From JANYCG01 sp031365665 (lineage in GTDB: Bacteria > Pseudomonadota > Gammaproteobacteria > Burkholderiales > Burkholderiaceae_C), in the NCBI GenBank assembly GCA_031365665.1, contig JANLYO010000146.1, forward strand, positions 1-39,443: 39,443 bases of DNA, in the 5' to 3' direction. Positions 15,007-22,597 of this stretch are shown one piece after another. The notes under the pieces were generated by a model. The model was not told the DNA's origin and made no database searches. It saw only the letters and a list, made by a program, of their open reading frames with translations. The number at the start of each line of letters is the position of its first letter. Position 1 is the stretch's first letter. The position numbers and the translations under genes were made by a program.

Positions 15007-16509
15007 ATGAAATACATCCTGGCACTTGATCAAGGCACGACCAGCTCGCGCGCCATGTTGTTTGACCGCGCAGGCCAAATCAAAGCGTCCGCGCAGGCAG
15101 AGTTCCGCCAGATTTTCCCCAAGCCGGGCTGGGTGGAGCACGACGCCCGTGAGATTTGGGACTCCCAATACGCGGTGGCGGCAGCGGTGCTGAAAGACAA
15201 CGGCGTCGCCGCGGCAGACGTCGAGGCCATTGGCATCACCAACCAGCGCGAAACCACCGTGTTGTGGGACCGCAAGACCGGGGAGCCCGTGGCCAACGCC
15301 ATCGTCTGGCAAGACCGCCGCACGGCGGCGCAATGTGATGAGCTCAGGGCGCGTGGGCTTGCCAACAAAATCCAGAAGAAGACCGGTTTGATGCTGGACG
15401 CCTATTTTTCCGGCACCAAACTGCAGTGGTTGCTCGACAACGTGCCGGGCGCCCGCGCCCGCGCCCTGCGTGGCGAATTGGCCTTTGGCACGGTGGATTC
15501 CTGGCTGATCTGGAAGCTTACGGGTGGGCGCTTGCACGTGACGGACGCGAGCAATGCGTCGCGCACGCTCTTGTTCAACATCCGCACCCTGCGCTGGGAC
15601 GCGGAATTGCTGAAAATTTTCAATATTCCAGAAAGTGTGTTGCCACAGGTCGTGGCGTCGAGTGGCGTCGTGGGGGAGACCGAGGAGTCGCTGTTTGGCG
15701 GGCCGCTCGAAATTGCCGGCATCGCAGGCGACCAGCAGGCGGCCACCTTTGGGCAAACCTGCCATTCGCCCGGCATGGCCAAAAACACCTACGGCACGGG
15801 CTGTTTCATGCTGATGAACACCGGCACCGCAGCGGTTTCGAGCCAATACAAGTTGTTGACCACAGTGGCCTGGATGGGGCCGGGCCCGCTGCCAACTTCA
15901 ACCTGTTACGCGCTGGAAGGCTCCGTATTCATGGCCGGGGCGACGATTCAATGGCTGCGTGATGGCCTGCGCATCATCGCGAGTGCCCACGACGTAGAGC
16001 CTTTGGCGGCCAGTGTGCCGGATACTGGCGACGTCTATCTGGTGCCTGCATTTGCAGGATTGGGCACCCCCTACTGGGACGGCCATGCGCGCGGCGCACT
16101 TTTAGGTATGACTCGGGGTACAGGTCATGCCCATATTGCCAGAGCCGCTCTTGAATCAATAGCGCTGCAATCTGCTGACGTGTTTGGCGCAATGGCGCTG
16201 GACTCGTGCATTGACCTCTCCGAACTGCGGGTGGACGGTGGCGCCTGCCGCAACAATTTGCTGATGCAGATGCAGGCCGATTTTCTGGGTGTGCCGGTGG
16301 TGCGACCTCAGGTGACGGAGACGACCGCGCTGGGGGCGGCCTACTTGGCCGGCATGGCGACCGGGTTTTGGTCGGGTGCCGATGAGGTCGCGTCGCAGTG
16401 GGCGGTTGATCGCCGATTTGAGCCCACAATGGGCGCCGATCAACGTGCCCACAAGCTGGCGCGCTGGCAGCAGGCGGTTGAGCGCTCACGCGGCTGGACC
16501 CTGGATTGA
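15007..16509 (+). CDS. glpK: Glycerol kinase GlpK
   Basis: This 500-residue FGGY-family kinase phosphorylates glycerol to sn-glycerol 3-phosphate with ATP. The N-terminal phosphate-binding loop is LDQGTTSSRAMLFD (about residues 6-19). GWVEHDAREIW, ITNQRETTVLWDRKTGEPV and IVWQDRRTA follow in family order, and AGDQQAATFGQ and LRVDGGACRNNLLMQMQADF mark the second domain. I chose ATG 15007 because MKYILALDQGTTS is the standard start; an in-frame start at 14959 adds 16 residues without family support. It is followed nine bases later by glpD, giving a two-gene glycerol catabolic operon. No glpF or glpR is seen nearby. Confidence 0.97.
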   Translation: MKYILALDQGTTSSRAMLFDRAGQIKASAQAEFRQIFPKPGWVEHDAREIWDSQYAVAAAVLKDNGVAAADVEAIGITNQRETTVLWDRKTGEPVANAIVWQDRRTAAQCDELRARGLANKIQKKTGLMLDAYFSGTKLQWLLDNVPGARARALRGELAFGTVDSWLIWKLTGGRLHVTDASNASRTLLFNIRTLRWDAELLKIFNIPESVLPQVVASSGVVGETEESLFGGPLEIAGIAGDQQAATFGQTCHSPGMAKNTYGTGCFMLMNTGTAAVSSQYKLLTTVAWMGPGPLPTSTCYALEGSVFMAGATIQWLRDGLRIIASAHDVEPLAASVPDTGDVYLVPAFAGLGTPYWDGHARGALLGMTRGTGHAHIARAALESIALQSADVFGAMALDSCIDLSELRVDGGACRNNLLMQMQADFLGVPVVRPQVTETTALGAAYLAGMATGFWSGADEVASQWAVDRRFEPTMGADQRAHKLARWQQAVERSRGWTLD

Positions 16510-16518
16510 TGACGAAAA

Positions 16519-18159
16519 ATGACGAAAGACGGGTGGTCTCCCATGGATGAATCGCAATTGGCGGACAAGCCGTTGCCGACAGCGCGCGCCGACCTGCTGG
16601 CCCGCTTGGCCGCGCCGCGCAGCTACGATCTGGCCATCGTGGGCGGCGGCGCGACGGGACTGGGCGTGGCGCTGGACGCAGCAGCTCGTGGTTACAGCGT
16701 GGTGTTGATCGAATCCCATGATTTCGCCAAAGGCACCTCGTCACGCGCCACCAAGTTGGTGCACGGCGGGGTACGATATTTGGCGCAGGGCAATGTGGCG
16801 CTGGTGCGCGAGGCTTTGCACGAGCGAACGACCTTGCTGCATAACGCGCCCCATCTGGCGCAGCCGCTGCCCTTCATCATGCCGTGCTACAAATGGTGGG
16901 AGACACCGTTTTATGGGGCTGGGCTCAAGCTGTACGACGCGCTGGCGGGCAAGGCGGGTCTTGGCAAGACCGAGTTTTTGAGCCGCAGCGAAACCTTGCA
17001 ACACCTGCCGACCGCACTTGCAAACGGGCTCAAGGGCGGTGTGAAATATTGGGATGGGCAGTTCAATGACGCTCGGCTGGCGCTGGCGCTGGCGCGCACT
17101 GCCGCGACCAAGGGCGCACTTTTGGTGAACTATTGCAAAGCGGTTGAACTTTTGTTCGACGGCGGCAAAGTGGCGGGATTGGTCGGCGAAGACACCGAAA
17201 CTGGGAAACGGATCAAGATTCGCGCCGGTTGTGTGATCAATGCCACCGGGGTCTGGGTGGATGAGCTGCGCTACAAAGACGGCCAAGCCAATCCCAACGA
17301 TGGCCGCAGTGCCACAAAAGCCATGGTGGCCCCCAGCCAAGGGGTTCATTTGGTCGTGGATCGGGAGTTCCTTCAGGCCGACGTAGGGCTGATGGTGCCC
17401 AAAACGGCCGACGGCCGGGTCTTGTTTGCCGTGCCGTGGCTGGGCAAGGTCATTTTGGGCACGACGGACACGCCCCGAGACGATTTACCGCGCGAGCCTG
17501 CACCGTTCAAAGAGGAGGTCCAGTTCATCCTGGCTGAATCCGCCCGGTATTTGACGCGAGCGCCCGCGCGCAGTGATGTCAAGAGTGTATGGGTCGGCAT
17601 GCGGCCTTTGGTCAAGCCGTTGGATGACGATGGGGACAACACCAAGGGCTTGAGCCGCGAGCATACGGTGCTGGTCAGCCGAAGCGGACTGGTGACCGTC
17701 ACAGGCGGTAAATGGACCACTTACCGCGCCATGGCGGAGGACGTGTTGGAGAAATGCCTCAAAAAATCATTGATAAAAGCCAAAAGGGCGGGCGTTACCG
17801 ATCACCTGATGCTTGTAGGTGCAGGTTCCGGCAAATCAAAATGGCGCTCCATCTGTGAAGCGCCAGGTCTGCACTCTTACGGATCCGAACAAGCGCAGGT
17901 CGTGGGTTTGGCCGGTGCGAAACGCGAGTTGGCGCCGGGATTGACCGAGTCAATGGTGCGGTTCGCCGCCCGTTTTGAGTACGCCCGCCGGGTTGAAGAC
18001 GTGTTGGCGCGCCGGTCACGGCTTTTGTTTCTGGATGCCGGGCTAGCCGGCAAGCTTGCGTTGGCGGTGGGCGAAATTCTGCAAATGGAGACGGGCATTG
18101 ACCCTGAAATCAAGCCGTTCCAGGCACTTTGCAGCCATTACCTGGACTTGCCCAACTAA
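16519..18159 (+). CDS. glpD: Aerobic glycerol-3-phosphate dehydrogenase GlpD
   Basis: This 546-residue FAD enzyme oxidises glycerol 3-phosphate to dihydroxyacetone phosphate and passes electrons to quinone at the inner membrane. The N-terminal FAD fold is YDLAIVGGGATGLGVALDAA (about residues 35-54). The family signature GTSSRATKLVHGGVRYL (about 74-90) and the later TVTGGKWTTYRAMAEDVLE (about 393-411) are both present, as is the C-terminal helical domain. The start is ATG 16519; ATG 16543 (MDESQL) is an alternative. It follows glpK closely and ends just upstream of the ribosomal protein promoter. Confidence 0.96.
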   Translation: MTKDGWSPMDESQLADKPLPTARADLLARLAAPRSYDLAIVGGGATGLGVALDAAARGYSVVLIESHDFAKGTSSRATKLVHGGVRYLAQGNVALVREALHERTTLLHNAPHLAQPLPFIMPCYKWWETPFYGAGLKLYDALAGKAGLGKTEFLSRSETLQHLPTALANGLKGGVKYWDGQFNDARLALALARTAATKGALLVNYCKAVELLFDGGKVAGLVGEDTETGKRIKIRAGCVINATGVWVDELRYKDGQANPNDGRSATKAMVAPSQGVHLVVDREFLQADVGLMVPKTADGRVLFAVPWLGKVILGTTDTPRDDLPREPAPFKEEVQFILAESARYLTRAPARSDVKSVWVGMRPLVKPLDDDGDNTKGLSREHTVLVSRSGLVTVTGGKWTTYRAMAEDVLEKCLKKSLIKAKRAGVTDHLMLVGAGSGKSKWRSICEAPGLHSYGSEQAQVVGLAGAKRELAPGLTESMVRFAARFEYARRVEDVLARRSRLLFLDAGLAGKLALAVGEILQMETGIDPEIKPFQALCSHYLDLPN

Positions 18160-18176
18160 TTTCTTTTTGCGTTGGG

Positions 18177-18205
18177 TTGACCTGCGGCCATTTTCTTGGC
18201 ATAAT
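18177..18205 (+). promoter_or_regulatory. Sigma-70 promoter for the ribosomal protein operon
   Basis: TTGACC (18177-18182) and CATAAT (18200-18205) are separated by 17 bases, a near-consensus sigma-70 promoter. It lies 18 nt after the glpD stop and about 180 nt before rplN, which gives a long leader. Confidence 0.72.
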
Positions 18206-18232
18206 CGAGGGCTTCGCTTGAAAAAGCCAAGG

Positions 18233-18256
18233 TTTTTGCAGGTCGTACTGCAAAAA
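18233..18256 (+). promoter_or_regulatory. Leader hairpin upstream of rplN
   Basis: TTTTTGCAG (18233-18241) and CTGCAAAAA (18248-18256) form a perfect nine-base inverted repeat with a six-base loop in the rplN leader. A second small hairpin, GCCCC-gat-GGGGC, lies at 18336-18348. Both would be in the 5' untranslated RNA and could serve autogenous control by a ribosomal protein, but no known leader family is recognised. Confidence 0.4.
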
Positions 18257-18387
18257 AGTCTGCTCAACAGCATTGCGGCAAGTGGTTTGCTTCAGTGATG
18301 ACGGGCCCAAGACTGATCGAGCATTTCTCTGGGTTGCCCCGATGGGGCTTCACAAAAATGCCTGGTGCAAGTTGGGAATAAATTGAA

Positions 18388-18756
18388 ATGATCCAAACTG
18401 AATCTCGACTGGAAGTTGCCGACAACACCGGCGCGAAGTCCGTCCTGTGCATCAAGGTGCTGGGCGGTTCGAAGCGGCGTTACGCAAGTGTTGGCGACGT
18501 GATCAAGGTGAGCATCAAAGAATGCGCCCCCCGTGGCCGCGTCAAAAAGGGCGAAATTTACAGCGCCGTCGTTGTGCGCACTGCCAAGGGTATCCGCCGC
18601 ACGGATGGCTCTTTGGTCAAGTTTGATGGCAATGCAGCCGTGTTGCTCAATGCCAAGCTGGAGCCTATCGGCACCCGCATCTTCGGGCCCGTGACGCGTG
18701 AATTGCGTACCGAGAAGTTCATGAAGATCGTGTCCCTGGCTCCTGAAGTTTTGTAG
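18388..18756 (+). CDS. rplN: 50S ribosomal protein L14
   Basis: This 122-residue L14 starts MIQTESRLEVADNTGAK, with the family signature around residues 60-86 and the conserved tail FMKIVSLAPEVL. It binds 23S rRNA near the subunit interface. It is the first gene of this ribosomal block; rpsQ and rpmC, which usually precede it, are absent, and a strong promoter lies in front of it. The length is the normal bacterial length. Confidence 0.98.
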   Translation: MIQTESRLEVADNTGAKSVLCIKVLGGSKRRYASVGDVIKVSIKECAPRGRVKKGEIYSAVVVRTAKGIRRTDGSLVKFDGNAAVLLNAKLEPIGTRIFGPVTRELRTEKFMKIVSLAPEVL

Positions 18757-18774
18757 AAAGATTCCGAGGTAGCC

Positions 18775-19095
18775 ATGAACAAGATTCGCAAAGGCGACGA
18801 CGTCATCGTACTGGCCGGGCGTGACAAGGGCAAACGCGGCAAAGTGTCGCTGCGCAAAGACGACAGCCATGTCCTGGTCGAGGGCATCAATTTGGTGAAA
18901 AAACACGCCAAGCCCAACCCAATGAAGGGTGTGACCGGCGGTATCATCGAAAAAACCATGCCAATCCACCAGTCCAACGTGGCCATTTTCAATGCCGCTA
19001 CGGGCAAGGCTGACCGGGTGGGCATCAAGCTTCTGGCTGACGGCAAACGCGTGCGCGTTTACAAGTCCAGTGGCGAAGAAATCAAAGTGGCCTAA
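18775..19095 (+). CDS. rplX: 50S ribosomal protein L24
   Basis: This 106-residue L24 starts MNKIRKGDDVIVLAGRDKGK, the KOW motif that contacts RNA. It continues with the HAKPNPMKGVTGGIIEKTMP segment typical of the family. It is an assembly initiator that binds the 5' end of 23S rRNA. It lies 18 nt after rplN with GAGGT before its ATG. Confidence 0.98.
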   Translation: MNKIRKGDDVIVLAGRDKGKRGKVSLRKDDSHVLVEGINLVKKHAKPNPMKGVTGGIIEKTMPIHQSNVAIFNAATGKADRVGIKLLADGKRVRVYKSSGEEIKVA

Positions 19096-19100
19096 CTTTT

Positions 19101-19130
19101 ACGTTGAAGGCAATTACGTTGAAGGCAATT
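19101..19130 (+). repeat. Exact 15-bp tandem duplication carrying the rplE ribosome binding site
   Basis: ACGTTGAAGGCAATT occurs twice back to back (19101-19115 and 19116-19130), four bases before the rplE ATG at 19135. Each copy holds a GAAGG that can act as a Shine-Dalgarno sequence, so the spacer has two potential ribosome binding sites 15 bases apart. Confidence 0.9.
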
Positions 19131-19134
19131 AATC

Positions 19135-19674
19135 ATGGCACGTTTACAACAACACTATCGCGAAAAAGTCGCTCCTGAGCTGATGGCCAAATTTGGCTAC
19201 ACCTCGGTGATGCAAGTTCCCCGTTTGTCCAAGATCACGCTCAACATGGGTGTGAGCGAGGCCGTCGCCGATAAAAAGGTGATGGACAGCGCGGTCGGCG
19301 ACTTGACCAAAATCGCCGGCCAGAAACCGGTGGTGACCAAGTCCAAAAAGGCTATCGCCGGCTTCAAAATCCGCGAAGGCCAAGCCATTGGCTGCATGGT
19401 GACATTGCGTGGCGTCCAGATGTACGAATTTTTGGATCGTTTTGTCACGGTGGCCTTGCCCCGTGTGCGCGACTTCCGTGGCATTTCGGGCCGTGCGTTT
19501 GATGGCCGTGGCAATTACAACATCGGCGTCAAAGAGCAAATTATTTTCCCTGAAATTGAGTATGACAAGGTGGATGCCTTGCGCGGCCTCAATATCAGCA
19601 TCACCACAACTGCAAAGACCGATGAAGAGTGCAAGGCGCTCCTCGCTGGTTTCCGTTTCCCGTTCAAGAACTGA
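19135..19674 (+). CDS. rplE: 50S ribosomal protein L5
   Basis: This 179-residue L5 binds 5S rRNA in the central protuberance. It starts MARLQQHYREKVAPELMAKF. The conserved KITLNMGVSEAVADKKV (about residues 34-50), the GQKPVVTKSKKAIAGFKIRE block and the C-terminal DEECKALLAGFRFPF are present. The length equals E. coli L5. It is preceded by a duplicated ribosome binding region and followed eight bases later by rpsN. Confidence 0.98.
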   Translation: MARLQQHYREKVAPELMAKFGYTSVMQVPRLSKITLNMGVSEAVADKKVMDSAVGDLTKIAGQKPVVTKSKKAIAGFKIREGQAIGCMVTLRGVQMYEFLDRFVTVALPRVRDFRGISGRAFDGRGNYNIGVKEQIIFPEIEYDKVDALRGLNISITTTAKTDEECKALLAGFRFPFKN

Positions 19675-19682
19675 GGTAACCT

Positions 19683-19988
19683 GTGGCAAAAATGGCTTTA
19701 ATCCAGCGCGAGCTCAAGCGCGACAATCTGGTTGCGAAGTACGCGAAAAAACACGCGGAACTCAAGGGTATCGCCAACGACGCGAAACGCAGCGACGAGG
19801 AGCGTGGCCAGGCCCGTCTCGAGCTGCAAAAATTGCCGCGCAACGCCAACCCGACGCGCCAGCGCAACCGCTGCTCGATCACTGGCCGCCCCCGTGGCAC
19901 ATTCCAGCACTTCGGTCTGGCCCGCGCAAAGATCCGCGAAATGGCTTTTGCTGGAGAAATCCCCGGCATTATCAAGGCCAGCTGGTAA
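19683..19988 (+). CDS. rpsN: 30S ribosomal protein S14 (zinc-independent form)
   Basis: This 101-residue S14 starts at GTG 19683 after GAGGT. It has the long form with a single RCSITGRPRGTFQHFGLARA block (about residues 63-82) and no CxxC pairs, so it is the zinc-free type. It assembles into the 30S head. Start choice follows the standard MAKMALIQRELKR N-terminus. Confidence 0.98.
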   Translation: MAKMALIQRELKRDNLVAKYAKKHAELKGIANDAKRSDEERGQARLELQKLPRNANPTRQRNRCSITGRPRGTFQHFGLARAKIREMAFAGEIPGIIKASW

Positions 19989-20018
19989 ACCGGCCAAGCA
20001 CGCGCCAGGAGAATAAAT

Positions 20019-20414
20019 ATGAGCATGAGTGATCCCATCGCTGACTTGCTGACACGCATCCGCAATGCCCAAATGGTGGCAAAAACGACCGTTTCAGTTC
20101 CGTCATCCAAAGTAAAAGTGGCGATAGCCCAAGTCTTGAAAGACGAAGGTTACATCGACGGTTTCAAAGTAACCAATGACCAAGGCAAATCCGAACTGGA
20201 AATTGCCTTGAAATACTACGCTGGCCGTCCGGTCATTGAGCGTATTGAGCGCGTGAGCCGTCCTGGCCTGCGGGTCTACCGTGGCAGTGGTGCCATCCCC
20301 CAGGTGCAAAACGGCTTGGGTGTCGCCATCGTCACAACGCCTAAGGGCGTGATGACAGATCGAAAGGCGCGCGCTACCGGTGTCGGTGGTGAAGTGCTGT
20401 GTTACGTCGCTTGA
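20019..20414 (+). CDS. rpsH: 30S ribosomal protein S8
   Basis: This 131-residue S8 binds the central domain of 16S rRNA and in E. coli represses the spc operon. It starts MSMSDPIADLLTRIRNAQ; ATG 20019 and ATG 20025 are both possible after AGGAGA at 20007-20012. The C-terminal signature GLGVAIVTTPKGVMTDRKAR (about residues 100-119) and GGEVLCYVA are present. Confidence 0.98.
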   Translation: MSMSDPIADLLTRIRNAQMVAKTTVSVPSSKVKVAIAQVLKDEGYIDGFKVTNDQGKSELEIALKYYAGRPVIERIERVSRPGLRVYRGSGAIPQVQNGLGVAIVTTPKGVMTDRKARATGVGGEVLCYVA

Positions 20415-20440
20415 CGTGTGGCATTGAGGAGTAAACAGAA

Positions 20441-20974
20441 ATGTCACGTATTGGAAAAATGCCGGTTGCCGTCCCCGCCGGAGTGGATGTGTCAATCAAG
20501 GAAGATCAGATCAATGTCAAGGGCACGGGTGGCATGTTGTCATTGACCCAGAATGCTTTGGTGACGGTGGTCAGCGAAGGCGGCAAGCTCAGCTTCAAGC
20601 CAGCCAATGACTCTCGCGAAGCCAATGCCATGAGCGGCACGATGCGCCAGCTCGTGAACAACATGGTGGTGGGTGTTACCAAGGGCTTTGAAAAGAAACT
20701 CAGCCTGGTGGGCGTGGGATACAAGGCCCAAGCCCAAGGCGTCAAACTGAATTTGACGGTTGGTTATTCGCATCCTGTTGACAAGGTCATGCCTACGGGC
20801 ATCACCGTGGCAACACCGACGCCGACTGAAATTGTGATCAAAGGCGCAGACCGCCAGCGCGTGGGCCAGGTGGCCGCTGAAATTCGTGCCATTCGTCCCC
20901 CGGAACCTTACAAAGGCAAAGGCATCCGCTACGTGGACGAAAAGATCACGATCAAAGAAACCAAGAAGAAGTAA
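20441..20974 (+). CDS. rplF: 50S ribosomal protein L6
   Basis: This 177-residue L6 has two related domains. It starts MSRIGKMPVAVPAGVDVSIK. VGVTKGFEKKLSLVGVGYKA (about residues 76-95) and the C-terminal signature EIRAIRPPEPYKGKGIRYVD (about 148-167) identify it. It binds helix 97 of 23S rRNA near the factor-binding site. GAGGAG lies before its ATG. Confidence 0.98.
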   Translation: MSRIGKMPVAVPAGVDVSIKEDQINVKGTGGMLSLTQNALVTVVSEGGKLSFKPANDSREANAMSGTMRQLVNNMVVGVTKGFEKKLSLVGVGYKAQAQGVKLNLTVGYSHPVDKVMPTGITVATPTPTEIVIKGADRQRVGQVAAEIRAIRPPEPYKGKGIRYVDEKITIKETKKK

Positions 20975-20986
20975 GGGGGCAGCACT

Positions 20987-21352
20987 ATGTTGACCAAAAA
21001 AGAGCAGCGACTTCGTCGGGCCAAACAAACTCGGATCCGCATCGCCACGCAAGGTGTTGCGCGTTTGACCGTTACCCGCACCAACTTGCATATTTATGCC
21101 AGCGTTATGTCTGGCGACGGCGCCAAGGTGTTGGCTTCTGCTTCCACCGCCGAAGCCGAAGTCCGCAAATCCTTGGGCGGCGCAGGCAAAGGCGGCAACG
21201 TTGCGGCGGCGCAGGCCATCGGCAAACGTGTGGCTGAAAAGGCCAAGGCCGCTGGCGTTGACAAAGTTGCGTTTGACCGCTCTGGTTTTGCGTACCACGG
21301 TCGGGTCAAAGCATTGGCCGATGCAGCACGTGAATCCGGCTTGCAGTTCTAA
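20987..21352 (+). CDS. rplR: 50S ribosomal protein L18
   Basis: This 121-residue L18 binds 5S rRNA with L5. It starts MLTKKEQRLRRAKQTRIRI. RLTVTRTNLHIYASVMSGDG, GKRVAEKAKAAGVDKVAFDR and the terminal KALADAARESGLQF follow the family. It is 12 nt after rplF. Confidence 0.98.
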   Translation: MLTKKEQRLRRAKQTRIRIATQGVARLTVTRTNLHIYASVMSGDGAKVLASASTAEAEVRKSLGGAGKGGNVAAAQAIGKRVAEKAKAAGVDKVAFDRSGFAYHGRVKALADAARESGLQF

Positions 21353-21369
21353 TCAGATCGGAATCGAGA

Positions 21370-21894
21370 ATGGCAAAAGTTCAAGCAAAAATGCAGGGTA
21401 AGGCAGAGGGTCCCGAGGACGGCATGCGCGAGAAGATGATCGCGATCAACCGTGTTACCAAAGTGGTCAAGGGTGGTCGCATTCTGGGGTTTGCCGCTCT
21501 GACCGTGGTCGGTGACGGTGATGGCCGAGTGGGAATGGGCAAGGGCAAATCCAAAGAGGTGCCTGCGGCCGTTCAAAAGGCGATGGAAGAAGCCCGTCGT
21601 AATATGACCAAAGTGTCACTTAAAAATGGTTCTATCCATCATAAGGTAATGGGTCAGCACGGAGCAGCAGCCGTGATGATGGCGCCAGCGCCCAAAGGCA
21701 CTGGCATCATTGCTGGCGGCCCTATGCGTGCTGTTTTTGAAGTCATGGGCATTACCGACATCGTGGCAAAGAGCCATGGTTCGACGAACCCCTACAACAT
21801 GGTTCGTGCAACGCTGGATGCGTTATCCCACGCTTCGACACCTGCAGAAGTCGCGGCGAAACGCGGCAAAACAGTTGAAGAACTCTTTGCTTGA
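21370..21894 (+). CDS. rpsE: 30S ribosomal protein S5
   Basis: This 174-residue S5 contributes to decoding accuracy and the mRNA entry channel. It starts MAKVQAKMQGKAEGPEDGMRE. The N-terminal double-stranded-RNA-binding domain with INRVTKVVKGGRILGFAALT (about residues 25-44) and the C-terminal IIAGGPMRAVFEVMGITDI (about 114-132) are clear. It is followed closely by rpmD. Confidence 0.98.
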   Translation: MAKVQAKMQGKAEGPEDGMREKMIAINRVTKVVKGGRILGFAALTVVGDGDGRVGMGKGKSKEVPAAVQKAMEEARRNMTKVSLKNGSIHHKVMGQHGAAAVMMAPAPKGTGIIAGGPMRAVFEVMGITDIVAKSHGSTNPYNMVRATLDALSHASTPAEVAAKRGKTVEELFA

Positions 21895-21908
21895 TCGGGA
21901 GTTTACTT

Positions 21909-22091
21909 ATGGCAACGCAACAAACCGTAAAAGTTCAATTGGTCAAAAGCCCAATTGGCTGTAAAGAAGACCACCGCGCCACCGTGCGTGGTTTGGGCCT
22001 GCGCAAAATCCGCAGCACCCGCGAATTGGTGGATACACCTGAAGTTCGCGGCATGATTAACAAGATCAGTTATTTGGTCAAGGTGCTGTGA
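21909..22091 (+). CDS. rpmD: 50S ribosomal protein L30
   Basis: This 60-residue L30 starts at ATG 21909, the standard short form; an in-frame start at 21891 is less likely. VKVQLVKSPIGCKEDHRATV (about residues 7-26) and LGLRKIRSTRELVDTPEVRG (about 29-48) are family hallmarks. It lies between rpsE and rplO as in most bacteria. Confidence 0.97.
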   Translation: MATQQTVKVQLVKSPIGCKEDHRATVRGLGLRKIRSTRELVDTPEVRGMINKISYLVKVL

Positions 22092-22128
22092 GCGCTTTGT
22101 CTGGGTGTTTGAAATTTAGGGGTTGATG

Positions 22129-22560
22129 ATGGAACTCAATGGCATTAAGCCGGCGGACGGCGCCAAGCATTACAAGCGTCGTGTGGGCCGTGGCATCGGC
22201 TCTGGCCTTGGCAAGACGGCCGGCCGCGGCCACAAAGGTCAAAAATCCCGCGCTGGTGGCTACCATAAGGTCGGTTTCGAGGGTGGTCAAATGCCCTTGC
22301 AGCGCCGTTTGCCGAAGCGCGGATTCAAGTCTCATCAACTGCAATTCAACGCCGAAGTCACTCTGACTTCCCTGGAACTGCTCGGTGCGGCTGAAGTAGA
22401 CATGCTGACGCTCAAACAAGCGGGTCTTGTCAAAGAAAGCGCAAAAACCATCAAGATCATCAAGACCGGTGTGATTACCAAGCCTGTCAAGGTGACTGGT
22501 GTTGGCGCAACGGCAGGAGCCAAGGCTGCTATTGAAGCGGTCGGTGGCAGCGTCGCGTAG
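22129..22560 (+). CDS. rplO: 50S ribosomal protein L15
   Basis: This 143-residue L15 starts MELNGIKPADGAKHYKRRVG, with the glycine-rich GRGIGSGLGKTAGRGHKGQK (about residues 20-39) and GGQMPLQRRLPKRGF. ATG 22129 has AGGGG six bases upstream; ATG 22126 is adjacent and also possible. It assembles late into the 50S subunit. It is followed by secY. Confidence 0.97.
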   Translation: MELNGIKPADGAKHYKRRVGRGIGSGLGKTAGRGHKGQKSRAGGYHKVGFEGGQMPLQRRLPKRGFKSHQLQFNAEVTLTSLELLGAAEVDMLTLKQAGLVKESAKTIKIIKTGVITKPVKVTGVGATAGAKAAIEAVGGSVA

Positions 22561-22597
22561 TTCTATCGACGATCTAACAAGTTAAGCGGAAATAGCA

